Assembly: GCA_035560935.1 (NCBI GenBank)
Contig: DATMYQ010000091.1
Span: forward strand, 1-9,016
DNA: 9,016 nucleotides
Reading direction: 5' to 3'
Source: DATMYQ01 sp035560935
GTDB lineage: Bacteria; Bacillota; Negativicutes; Sporomusales; Sporomusaceae
The stretch's first letter is position 1. The number at the start of each line of letters is the position of its first letter. This document shows, in pieces, positions 1-7,057 of this stretch. The notes beneath the pieces are model-generated. The model was not told the origin of the DNA. It saw only the letters and a program-made list of their open reading frames with translations, and made no database searches. A program made the position numbers and the translations under genes.

Positions 1-43
1 GTATCTTTCATAATATTAAATCATTTTCGTTGTTGTCGATTTA

Positions 44-52
44 TGGTAAAAT
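44..52 (+). promoter_or_regulatory. Candidate extended -10 promoter of the response-regulator gene
   Basis: The bases TGGTAAAAT form an extended -10 element (TG, one base, then TAAAAT, five of six to consensus) in an AT-rich stretch about 100 bases before the likely ATG. The matching -35 position holds only a weak TTTTCG, as is common for extended -10 promoters. The alternative TTGTCG at 33-38 has no good -10 at 17 bases. This is inferred from motif only. Confidence 0.35.
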
Positions 53-112
53 ATATCATAAGCGATCACCGATAGAAATACACTCGGCAACAACAATAGG
101 TTAATATTGGCG

Positions 113-151
113 AAGGAGGCTGCCCGTACAAATATTGCGGGCAATAATGCG
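113..151 (+). promoter_or_regulatory. Shine-Dalgarno followed by a hairpin that may bring it to the start codon
   Basis: AAGGAGG at 113-119 is a near-perfect Shine-Dalgarno, but the nearest in-frame ATG (152) is 32 bases away. Bases 121-128 (TGCCCGTA) can pair with 136-143 (TGCGGGCA) in an 8-bp stem (six Watson-Crick pairs, one U-G, one A-U) with a 7-base loop. If this folds, the effective distance from Shine-Dalgarno to ATG becomes 9 bases, which is optimal. The pairing is read from the sequence; the role is inference. The stretch could instead be coding if the TTG at 107 is the start. Confidence 0.45.
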
Positions 152-1183
152 ATGAAAACAGCGGAAGCCGTCCTTTTTGTCGATGACGAAGTGAATATTC
201 TTAGTGCCATGCGCCGCATCGTGATGGAGGAAGAGTTCAAAGCCCACTTTGCCGGCAGCGGGGCGGAAGCGTTAAAAATTTTGGAAGAACATTCCATCGC
301 AGTGATCATTACCGATATGCGGATGCCTGGTATGGACGGGCTGAAGCTGCTCAGAATTGTCCGGGAAAAATATCCCGATACCGTGCGGGTGGTACTGTCC
401 GGTTATACGCAGCTGGCACAAGTGCTGGCGACGGTAAACACCGCAGACATTTTTCGTTTTATCACCAAACCCTGGAACGCGGAGACCGATATACTGGGCG
501 TCATTCACGCCGCACTGGAATACCACCGCCTGCTGACCGCCAAATCCACGTTTCAGCAAACATTAAAAAAGCGCAACGATGCCTATCAAAAAGTACTCAA
601 AGAGCTGGAAAGCAAATTGTCCTCCCTGGAACGAAGCCTGCAGCAAATTAAGGGCATCAGTGATTTGCAGTTGCTGGCTGTGCAGGGCAACCAAGCAGCT
701 ATGCACAACGCGTTGACCCATTTCCTGGCAGCTTATCTGGACGCTCAGACACAACCGGCCTACTTTGAACCTCCGGCGCTGTTGGAAGAACTGCAAACCT
801 TTCTGACGGGGCTGGCTCCCTATGCAACACTGGAAGCTAATTGTACGGAATCCCGTTCGTCCCGTCTGGCGGCGCCGATCGCTCTGCTGCAACTGATCCT
901 GAAAGCCGCGACGCAAACGGTTGCTCCCGAGTTGTCACCCACCAATCTGCAGTTGTTTATCGGACGTCTTAATATGACGGCCTATGTGCTTTCCTTCCAG
1001 TTGTCCTTCACCGAAACCCAAGGTTATACTTTCATCCTTCGCAGCCATGATCTGCGGTTGGATTTTTTGAAGATGCTTCAGTCCATCTGTCAAGAAGTTT
1101 TCCATGGCCACCTTCATATCAACCGTAATCCGGAACAATATCTCTTCCACCTGGAAGTGCCGGTAGAATACACAAAGCCTTAA
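152..1183 (+). CDS. Response regulator: receiver, coiled coil and unrecognised output region
   Basis: This 343-residue protein is a cytoplasmic two-component response regulator. Residues 1-120 are a receiver domain with every key residue: the acidic pair Asp11-Asp12, phosphoacceptor Asp55 in TDMRMPGMDG, Ser83 in LSGYT and Lys106 in FITKPW. The LSGYT and RFITKPW signatures resemble receivers of RpfG/HD-GYP-type regulators, but no HD-GYP, GGDEF or helix-turn-helix follows. A charged helical stretch at about 125-168 looks like a coiled coil. Residues 180-343 match no family I know. The end (about 303-338, LDFLKMLQSICQEV through HLEVPV) has the rhythm of the last part of a histidine-kinase ATPase domain, without the N, G1 and G2 boxes. 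ATG 152 is chosen because the receiver begins right after it; TTG 107 would add 15 residues. The partner kinase is not in the window. It is convergent with the minus-strand operon. Confidence 0.85.
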   Translation: MKTAEAVLFVDDEVNILSAMRRIVMEEEFKAHFAGSGAEALKILEEHSIAVIITDMRMPGMDGLKLLRIVREKYPDTVRVVLSGYTQLAQVLATVNTADIFRFITKPWNAETDILGVIHAALEYHRLLTAKSTFQQTLKKRNDAYQKVLKELESKLSSLERSLQQIKGISDLQLLAVQGNQAAMHNALTHFLAAYLDAQTQPAYFEPPALLEELQTFLTGLAPYATLEANCTESRSSRLAAPIALLQLILKAATQTVAPELSPTNLQLFIGRLNMTAYVLSFQLSFTETQGYTFILRSHDLRLDFLKMLQSICQEVFHGHLHINRNPEQYLFHLEVPVEYTKP

Positions 1184-1250
1184 CAGCAACGACACCGTCT
1201 CCGTGAAAAACCGCAAACGTTTGGGGAGACAGTGAACCATACTCTGCAGT

Positions 1251-1299
1251 ACATGCTAAAAGACCGCCCGCGCCATGCGCGGACGGTCTTTTAGCATGT
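1251..1299. terminator. Bidirectional rho-independent terminator
   Basis: A 16-base arm (1251-1266) pairs perfectly with 1284-1299. After one C-A mismatch, CCGCGC (1268-1273) pairs with GCGCGG (1277-1282) around a 3-base CAT loop. The GC core is flanked by an A4 run on the left and a T4 run on the right, so the structure reads as a terminator on both strands. It lies 67 bases after the response-regulator stop and 8 bases after the deacetylase stop on the other strand, ending both convergent units. A weaker repeat, GTCTCC/GGAGAC at 1197-1230, lies just before it. Confidence 0.9.
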
Positions 1300-1307
1300 G
1301 GTATTTC

Positions 1308-2126
1308 TTATAGTTTCCCCGCCGGTAAGCGGGAAACGTCTCCCCGAACCGGGATCCATTGTCCTGCCAGCCAGGCTTTCAGCAAGCGCAGCCGGAATTC
1401 CAGCAGACCGCAGCGCGGCCGGGGCACATTGACCCGCCGTAAGGTATAGGGATTGGCACCGACGGGATTTACGCCGCTGACACCGGCGCAGCCGCCCCGG
1501 TAACCGGTTTCCTGCATGGCAGCGACCACTCCGTAATCCACGCTGCCAAAGGGATAGGCCAAAAACGACACCGTGGTTCCCAGACCGGTCTCCAGCACCG
1601 CTTTGGACCGCGCCAGTTCCCGGCGGCAGTCTTCCGGTTCCAGATTTTCCAGCAAAACATGGCTAAACGTATGGGAACCGATCTCACCACCACCCGCCTG
1701 CCACTGCCGCAGCTGCTCCCAATTCATATAGCCGGGATTGCCCACGTCACCGGCCACCACGAACACGGTGGCCTTCATGCCATAGCGCTGCAATATTGGC
1801 AGTGCGGTCGTCAAATTATCCTCATAGCCGTCATCAAAGGTGATCACCAAAGGTTTGGCCGGCAATGCGCCCTGCCCGGACCAGTCGTCGAACAGTTCCG
1901 CCAGTGAAGCCGTCTGGTATCCTTGTGCCGCCAAATATTGCAGTTGCTTTTCAAATTCTGCCGGATCAATGGCAAACGCTTCTTCCGGATCCGTGTTGAG
2001 AGAATGGTAGGCCAGAATCACCGCACCGTCACGCGAATACGCCAAACCTCCCGAAGCCAGCAACAATATCAGCAGCATACCCAGACCCCAACATACTATT
2101 TTTTTCTTTTTCTCCGACTTGCCCAT
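1308..2126 (-). CDS. Membrane-anchored polysaccharide deacetylase (NodB family)
   Basis: This 272-residue protein is predicted to remove N- or O-acetyl groups from an extracellular or wall polysaccharide. A lysine-rich start (residues 4-9) and a hydrophobic helix at about 11-29 act as a signal anchor that places the domain outside the membrane. NodB motif 1 is TFDDG (96-100; Asp98 the expected base, Asp99 the expected metal ligand). Motif 2 is SHTFSH (151-156; metal ligands His152 and His156). Motif 3 is degenerate, AYPFG (190-194), with Ala in place of the usual Arg. I see no clear motif 5 Leu-x-His near the C terminus. The TLRRVNVPR segment (228-236) is typical of this group. The ATG at 2126 overlaps the whiA stop (TGATG), which implies translational coupling; GTG 2129 is an alternative start. 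The substrate is not predictable from sequence. Confidence 0.9.
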   Translation of the reverse strand: MGKSEKKKKIVCWGLGMLLILLLASGGLAYSRDGAVILAYHSLNTDPEEAFAIDPAEFEKQLQYLAAQGYQTASLAELFDDWSGQGALPAKPLVITFDDGYEDNLTTALPILQRYGMKATVFVVAGDVGNPGYMNWEQLRQWQAGGGEIGSHTFSHVLLENLEPEDCRRELARSKAVLETGLGTTVSFLAYPFGSVDYGVVAAMQETGYRGGCAGVSGVNPVGANPYTLRRVNVPRPRCGLLEFRLRLLKAWLAGQWIPVRGDVSRLPAGKL

Positions 2127-3103
2127 CACTCTTTACAGCCCTCATCTTTTTCTGTGTCTTTTTGATGCTTCGCCGGCAACGCCGCCGCAATCTCCGTCAG
2201 TTTGCGCAAACGGTGGTTTATGCCGGATTTCCCCGGGCGACCGCCCATCAGCGCGGCCAGTTCTGTCAGGGTAGCCTCCGGATACGCCAGCCGTACCTCG
2301 GCAACCTCACGTAAAGAACGCGGCAGTCCCTGTAACCCATGCGCCGCGTCAATAATCGCCCGGATGCTCTCCACCTGCCGGACGGCGGCGTTGACCGTTT
2401 TCTGCAGGTTCGCCGTCTCGCAGTTCACCAGCCGGTTGACCTGGTTGCGCATCTCTTTGACCACCCGGACATTCTCAAAGGTCAAAAGGCCGTTGTGGGC
2501 GCCGATAATCTGCAAAAAGCGGGTAATGGCATCGCCGTCTTTCAGATAAACCACGTATAGCTCTTTACGGTCCGTCAGTCCGGCGGACAGTTGAAAAGAT
2601 TTCATCTGCCGCACCAACCCCCGGGCCGTGTCATAATTGCCGGTAACCAGTTCCAAGTGATAGGATCCTTCCGGGCGGTTCACCGAACCACAGGCCAGAA
2701 ACGCACCCCGCAGGTACGCTTTCCGGCAACAGGCTTTGCGCAATACTCCCTGGTCCGGGGCCACATGCAGACGGCCTTCACTTAGAATTCCCAAAACCGC
2801 CAGTAATTCCGCGGCAGCCGGGCTGGGCGGCACTTTTAAATGGTAGCTGTTATTCTTTTTCAGCCGCCGGCCCCGGGTCACCACCACTTCCGGTTTCAGT
2901 TGAAACCCCCGTTTGATCAGGCTCAGTACCTTGCGGGCCACGGCGGCGTTTTCACTGGTAAAGCTAATCCCCAAACTGCGGGGACCACCGATCAGGATGG
3001 TTCCTCCCATGCGCAGCAACGCCGCCAGCTCGGCGGCAGTGCAGCAACCGGGTCCGTCGCTCAGCCGGGCCAGTTCATTTTTCACTTCCGCTGCAAACGA
3101 CAA
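2126..3103 (-). CDS. whiA: WhiA sporulation/division regulator, DNA-binding
   Basis: This 325-residue protein is WhiA (YvcL in Bacillus), near the usual family length. The N-terminal part (about 1-220) is the homing-endonuclease-like fold that in WhiA has no nuclease activity. Its LAGLIDADG-like helix is seen as YLRGAFLACGSV at 130-141, and MSFAAEVKNEL at the start is a strong family signature. The C-terminal helix-turn-helix is at about 278-306 (TLTELAALMGG through HRLRKLTEI). In Streptomyces WhiA is needed for sporulation septation, and in B. subtilis it affects division and nucleoid segregation; the role here is inferred from those. The start is TTG at 3103, preceded by AAGGA and GAGG on the yvcK side. 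It follows yvcK by 6 bases and overlaps the deacetylase start, so it sits inside the operon. Confidence 0.97.
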   Translation of the reverse strand: MSFAAEVKNELARLSDGPGCCTAAELAALLRMGGTILIGGPRSLGISFTSENAAVARKVLSLIKRGFQLKPEVVVTRGRRLKKNNSYHLKVPPSPAAAELLAVLGILSEGRLHVAPDQGVLRKACCRKAYLRGAFLACGSVNRPEGSYHLELVTGNYDTARGLVRQMKSFQLSAGLTDRKELYVVYLKDGDAITRFLQIIGAHNGLLTFENVRVVKEMRNQVNRLVNCETANLQKTVNAAVRQVESIRAIIDAAHGLQGLPRSLREVAEVRLAYPEATLTELAALMGGRPGKSGINHRLRKLTEIAAALPAKHQKDTEKDEGCKE

Positions 3104-3109
3104 TGAGCC

Positions 3110-4471
3110 TCAGTCCTTTTGTCCCCGATTTTTCTTATCGCCGATCAGATAATAGTCCAGCAGCCGTACGCTTTCCGCCGAATGCACCCCTAAATTGTGG
3201 ACCATCGACACAATGGTCCGGGACAGACTGACGGGATCGTGGCGAACCAGGTTGGTTTCGCTGATCACATCCGCCCGCACCGCCCGCACCCCCAACGCTT
3301 CAATCGCGTTGATGTCCGCTTCCACCGGATACGCATTCTGACGGGCGTAAACGTCCCGCAGTTCCGGCGCCACCGGCTGTACATTGACCAGCGCATAGTC
3401 AATACAGCCCGGTCCCGCATGGTCCAAAATGGCCCGGATGTGATCGGCGGCGGTATAGCCGTCCGTCTCTCCCGGCTGGGTCATCACGTTGCAGATATAG
3501 ATCCGCACCGCTTTCGTCTGACGCAGCGCCTCCGCCACACCCTCCACCAGCAGATTGGGGATTACACTGGTATACAAACTGCCCGGTCCCAAAATCACGG
3601 CATCAGCATCCCGGATCGCTTCCAATACACCGCTGGCGGGTGCAGCATGATCCGGGTGCAGCAAAACCTTCCGGATGCGTTGTCCCGACAAAGGAATCTG
3701 CGATTCCCCTTCCACTACCGATCCATCTTCCATTTCCGCCACCAGCAGCAGCCGCTGTGCCGAAGACGGCAATACCCGGCCCCGCACCCGCAAAACCTTG
3801 CTGGATTCTTTCAGCGCCTTTTCCACGTCTCCCAGCACTTCGCTCATCGCGGCAATAAAGAGATTGCCAAAATTGTGCCCGGCCAGTTGACCGGTGCCGC
3901 CAAAACGGTGTTGAAACAATTTTTCCATCAATGGCTCGGTATCGGCCAGCGCCACCAGGCAGTTGCGCAGATCCCCCGGCGGAATCATCCCCAGATCCTG
4001 GCGCAAGCGCCCGGAGGAACCGCCGTCATCGGCCACTGTTACAATCGCGGTGATGTTGCTGGTCACGCTTTTAATGCCCCGCAGCAACACCGACAGGCCG
4101 GTACCACCACCAATAACGGTAATGGCCGCCCCCCGGCTCAATTTGCGCTTTTCAAAAATAATATCCACCAGTTTTTCCGAACTCTCCGGCAACAGGGCGC
4201 TGATGACGGAACGGATAATCTTGCGGATGGCCCACAGCATGGTGGCCAATCCCAACAAAAACATTCCGCTGCCGGCAATAGCCGTCACTGCGGAATAATA
4301 ACGTCCGGTGGTCAGGTAGGTCAGACGAAAAATCGCTTCCTCCATCACGCCGATGAATTTATAGTTGAAGACAATGGCCAGCCCCAGACTGGCGACCATG
4401 ACGCCGACAGAAAAGAGGAGCAACCAGCGTTTAAACCGCATCCCCGGATACAGCCATTTCAGCAAATGCAT
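3110..4471 (-). CDS. yvcK: YvcK (gluconeogenesis factor, CofD-like) with N-terminal membrane segments
   Basis: This 453-residue protein is about 110-130 residues longer than B. subtilis YvcK. The extra N terminus carries two hydrophobic helices at about 16-35 and 61-82. The CofD-like domain starts at about 115 with the nucleotide-binding AITVIGGGTGLSVLLRG and continues with TVADDGGSSGRLRQ, PPGDLRN, FGNLFI, GPGSLYTS and CNVMTQPGETDGYT, all family signatures. In Bacillus, YvcK binds UDP-sugars, is needed for growth on gluconeogenic carbon sources and influences peptidoglycan synthesis and cell shape. No CofD transferase activity is known for it. The helices suggest a form tethered to the inner face of the membrane. 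ATG 4471 has GGAG eight bases upstream. It lies 14 bases after rapZ and 6 before whiA. Confidence 0.96.
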   Translation of the reverse strand: MHLLKWLYPGMRFKRWLLLFSVGVMVASLGLAIVFNYKFIGVMEEAIFRLTYLTTGRYYSAVTAIAGSGMFLLGLATMLWAIRKIIRSVISALLPESSEKLVDIIFEKRKLSRGAAITVIGGGTGLSVLLRGIKSVTSNITAIVTVADDGGSSGRLRQDLGMIPPGDLRNCLVALADTEPLMEKLFQHRFGGTGQLAGHNFGNLFIAAMSEVLGDVEKALKESSKVLRVRGRVLPSSAQRLLLVAEMEDGSVVEGESQIPLSGQRIRKVLLHPDHAAPASGVLEAIRDADAVILGPGSLYTSVIPNLLVEGVAEALRQTKAVRIYICNVMTQPGETDGYTAADHIRAILDHAGPGCIDYALVNVQPVAPELRDVYARQNAYPVEADINAIEALGVRAVRADVISETNLVRHDPVSLSRTIVSMVHNLGVHSAESVRLLDYYLIGDKKNRGQKD

Positions 4472-4485
4472 GATTTCGTCTCCAT

Positions 4486-5388
4486 TTATGTTGTTGCTTG
4501 CGCCGGCAGCGCTTCCCGATTGTTATGCCGGACATCCCGGTGCTCTACGTTCACTTTGTATCCTTTACTGCGCAAACCTTCAAACACTTTCTCCGCCACA
4601 AACACGGAGCGGTGCATTCCGCCGGTACAACCCACAGCAATCACCAACTGGCTTTTCCCCTCTTTGATAAACAACGGCACCAAAAAGTCCACCAGGTTCG
4701 TCAGTTTCTCCATAAAATGACGGGTGACCGGCCATTTCCAAATGTATTCCGCCACCGCTTCCTCCTGCCCGCTGTGATGCCGCAGCGATTCCACATAAAA
4801 CGGATTGGGCAGGAACCGGACGTCAAACACCATGTCCGCATCCAGCGGCATCCCGTATTTGAAGCCAAACGACACCACAGTGATGGTCATCCGGGCCTGT
4901 TCCCGCTCGCCGGAAAACAGCCCGGTGATTTTTTCCCGAAGCGCCGTGGTGGACAGTTCCGATGTATCGATGATATGGGTAGCCCGTCCCCGGATATGCT
5001 CCAGCCGGTCCCGCTCACTGGAAATACCGTCACTGATCCGGCTATTGGGCGCCAGCGGGTGCCGGCGCCGGGTCTCTTTATAACGGCGGATCAGCGTGGC
5101 GTCAGAGGCTTCAAGAAAAACTACTTCATACACGTATCCCTGTTTTTCCATTTCCTCCAGCACATGTACCAGCGTGTCGAAAAACTCCCCGCCCCGGATA
5201 TCCACTACCAGCGCAATCCGGGAAACTTTACCGTCGGACTGGGAGCACAGCTCGGCAAATTTGGGAATCAACGCCGGCGGTAAATTGTCCACGCAAAAAT
5301 AGCCCAGATCTTCCAGACAACGGACCACCTGCGTTTTGCCCGCTCCTGACATGCCGGTGATAATCACCAGGCGAAATTCTTCCATCAT
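4486..5388 (-). CDS. rapZ: RapZ/YvcJ nucleotide-binding adapter protein
   Basis: This 300-residue protein belongs to the RapZ (YvcJ) family and has the usual length. The N-terminal P-loop domain has Walker A GMSGAGKT (12-19) followed by the conserved DLGYFCVDNLPP (27-38) and a Walker B-like LVVDIRGG (60-67). The C-terminal domain carries GCTGGMHRSV (253-262), which in E. coli RapZ is part of the sugar-phosphate and RNA-binding half. E. coli RapZ directs RNase E to the GlmZ sRNA; B. subtilis YvcJ hydrolyses nucleotides and affects competence. In Bacillota the RNase-adapter role is not established. ATG 5388 is preferred because GGGGGGTGA (5394-5402) sits at ideal spacing before it. GTG 5397 would add three residues but lies within that Shine-Dalgarno. 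It starts 16 bases after the PHP gene. Confidence 0.96.
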   Translation of the reverse strand: MMEEFRLVIITGMSGAGKTQVVRCLEDLGYFCVDNLPPALIPKFAELCSQSDGKVSRIALVVDIRGGEFFDTLVHVLEEMEKQGYVYEVVFLEASDATLIRRYKETRRRHPLAPNSRISDGISSERDRLEHIRGRATHIIDTSELSTTALREKITGLFSGEREQARMTITVVSFGFKYGMPLDADMVFDVRFLPNPFYVESLRHHSGQEEAVAEYIWKWPVTRHFMEKLTNLVDFLVPLFIKEGKSQLVIAVGCTGGMHRSVFVAEKVFEGLRSKGYKVNVEHRDVRHNNREALPAQATT

Positions 5389-5404
5389 CGTTCTCACCCC
5401 CCAG

Positions 5405-6124
5405 CTAGCAGCGATTACTCCGCCGGCCCAAATGTTCCATTATTTTCGCCGTGGAAGTGTTCAGCACCTGATCTGCCGAAATGTCATTATCCTGCAGCAA
5501 CTGTACTGCGGCGCCAAAATCTCCCACGTTGTAAGCAAAATGACTGTCCGATCCCAGAATCATTTTGGCCCCGAACCGTTTGGCCAAGGACGCAATATGA
5601 TCACAATGGGGGCGGCTCCCCTGGCGGCTGATCGTCAACGAACTGTTGTTAATTTCCAGCGCCACACCATATTCCGCCACCGCCCGAACGATGATTTCCT
5701 CGTTTACCGGAAATTCCGGATTTCCCGGATGTACGATGATATCCACCCAGGGATTTTTGATCGCGTTGACCATCATTTCTGTATTTTCTTCTATCGTCCC
5801 ATACGGGGAACAGATCGTGTGCAGTCCGGCCGCAACGACGTCCAGGCGGCATATCCGGAAATCATCCAGATCCAGTTTTCCCTGACGATCGATAACGTTG
5901 GCTTCAATGCCTTTTAAGATCCGGACGCCAAACAATTCGGCCGGAATCGCCAGTTGATTGCCAAAATGGTATGCGTGCGGCGCTCCCGGCATCGTCGGTC
6001 CATGATCCGTCAGGGCGATCATTTTCAGGCCTTTGTCCGCGGCGGCCCGGGCAATTTCCAATACGGTACTGTATGCGTGGCCGCTGGCCAGCGTGTGAAT
6101 ATGCAAATCCGCTACGAAATTCAT
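5405..6124 (-). CDS. PHP-domain phosphatase, YcdX type
   Basis: This 239-residue protein is a PHP-family metal-dependent phosphoesterase close in length to E. coli YcdX. The full trinuclear metal site can be read: HIHT (His8, His10), His16, TDHG (His41), GIEAN (Glu74), His102, VHPGNP (His132) and GSDSH (Asp193, His195). Each falls one residue after the corresponding YcdX ligand as I remember that structure. The protein is cytoplasmic and the natural substrate is unknown; a sugar phosphate or nucleotide is a guess. ATG 6124 follows AGGGGGAGG by 3 bases, which is tight but strong. It is the first gene after a candidate internal promoter, 16 bases before rapZ, so it probably shares that transcript. 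Confidence 0.93.
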   Translation of the reverse strand: MNFVADLHIHTLASGHAYSTVLEIARAAADKGLKMIALTDHGPTMPGAPHAYHFGNQLAIPAELFGVRILKGIEANVIDRQGKLDLDDFRICRLDVVAAGLHTICSPYGTIEENTEMMVNAIKNPWVDIIVHPGNPEFPVNEEIIVRAVAEYGVALEINNSSLTISRQGSRPHCDHIASLAKRFGAKMILGSDSHFAYNVGDFGAAVQLLQDNDISADQVLNTSTAKIMEHLGRRSNRC

Positions 6125-6153
6125 GCGCCTCCCCCTTTGCCATGACCTATTTT

Positions 6154-6182
6154 ATTGTACATAACACTGCTCGATTATGCAA
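6154..6182 (-). promoter_or_regulatory. Candidate internal promoter before the PHP-rapZ-yvcK-whiA block
   Basis: On the minus strand TTGCAT (6177-6182) and TACAAT (6154-6159) are separated by exactly 17 bases. The -10 matches five of six and the -35 three of six consensus positions. The -35 box overlaps the stop codon of the HAD gene, and the predicted transcript would begin about 23 bases before the PHP start, just ahead of its Shine-Dalgarno. It could give the conserved block expression independent of the upstream oxidoreductase and ogt. Confidence 0.45.
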
Positions 6183-7014
6183 ACCTTGCCGTATCCTGCC
6201 GTAGCACATACTGCTCCACCACAGCGGCAATACCGTCCTCATCGTTGCTGGCCGTGACCAGACGGGCGGCCGCCTTGGCGGAATCCCGGGCGTTACCCAT
6301 CGCCACTCCCCAGCCGGCGTAACGGAGCATTTCCAGGTCATTACCACTGTCACCAAACGCCATTACCTGCTGGCGGTCAATGCCCAGCCGCTCCGCCAGA
6401 CGGGCCAGTGCCACGCCCTTGTTCACCGCCGGATCGGTGATTTCCAAATAAGTGGGTTTGGAGCGGGCAATGTTCAGCGTTCCGTTAAAATGTTGCCGGA
6501 ACAGCTCCTGCATCCGGGCTATTTCCTCGGCTTCTGCCATCGCCAGCATTTTGGTCGGCGCCTGATCCAGCTCATACAGGCTGTCACCCACCACGGTGGC
6601 CTCCACTCCGGACAGTTGCGAATAATAGCGGGCGTATTTGTCCATTTCCCGGACATACAACTGATCGTTAACATAACTTTGCACGTACCAGCCGTTCTGC
6701 CGGCAAAGTCGCAACACTTCTTTCGCTTTTTCCAGCGGCACGGGACCGTGAAAATCCACTTCTCCCGTCAGCGGTGACTTAATCAACGCCCCGTTATAGG
6801 TAATCAGCGGAACCTCCAGTCCCAGGCTGTGGGCATACGGCAATGCCGACCGAAACATTCGGCCGGTGGCGATGGTCACCGCCACGCCCTGCGCCCGGGC
6901 CTGCATCAGCGCTTCCCTCGTCCGGGGTGAAATTTCCAGTTGACTGTTTAGTAAAGTATCGTCCATATCCATCGCAATTAAACGTATGGTATCCTGTTGT
7001 GTCGTGTAATGCAT
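6175..7014 (-). CDS. Cof-type HAD-IIB hydrolase (sugar/nucleotide phosphatase)
   Basis: This 279-residue protein is a HAD-superfamily phosphatase of the Cof/YidA group, of normal length. Motif I is DMDDT (nucleophile Asp16 and acid-base Asp18), motif II is TIATGR (47-52, Thr50), motif III is Lys199 in PAVNKG and motif IV is GDSGND (221-226). The region between motifs II and III (about 80-195) is the C2B cap, which decides substrate. These enzymes dephosphorylate sugar phosphates, flavin precursors such as the riboflavin pathway intermediate, or pyridoxal phosphate; the substrate here cannot be told. ATG 7014 follows AAGGAGA by about 10 bases, with a second weak AGGA adjacent. It sits 43 bases after ogt and 50 before the PHP gene, likely in the same operon. 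Confidence 0.93.
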   Translation of the reverse strand: MHYTTQQDTIRLIAMDMDDTLLNSQLEISPRTREALMQARAQGVAVTIATGRMFRSALPYAHSLGLEVPLITYNGALIKSPLTGEVDFHGPVPLEKAKEVLRLCRQNGWYVQSYVNDQLYVREMDKYARYYSQLSGVEATVVGDSLYELDQAPTKMLAMAEAEEIARMQELFRQHFNGTLNIARSKPTYLEITDPAVNKGVALARLAERLGIDRQQVMAFGDSGNDLEMLRYAGWGVAMGNARDSAKAAARLVTASNDEDGIAAVVEQYVLRQDTARFA

Positions 7015-7057
7015 TCCTGATAGTTCTCCTTATCTTTCCCTACATCCAATGTGTTGA

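Noticed and set aside
147..155. A minimal ATG-CGA-TGA frame overlapping the response-regulator ATG
   Set aside because: A two-codon leader coupled to the start is appealing, but the upstream Shine-Dalgarno fits ATG 152 better once the hairpin is folded, and such a short frame is expected by chance.
2126..3103. LAGLIDADG-like domain in whiA as an active homing endonuclease or intein
   Set aside because: WhiA proteins carry this fold without the catalytic acids. The gene is full length, in its standard place, with a C-terminal helix-turn-helix.
3197..4720. A 507-codon open frame on the plus strand, opposite yvcK and part of rapZ
   Set aside because: Its translation is rich in His, Gln, Arg and Pro with no recognisable domain, and it mirrors a strongly conserved gene. 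GC-biased third positions on the other strand explain the lack of stops.
4498..5283. A 261-codon plus-strand frame opposite rapZ
   Set aside because: It has no Shine-Dalgarno or family signature and is fully antisense to rapZ, whose motifs are unmistakable.
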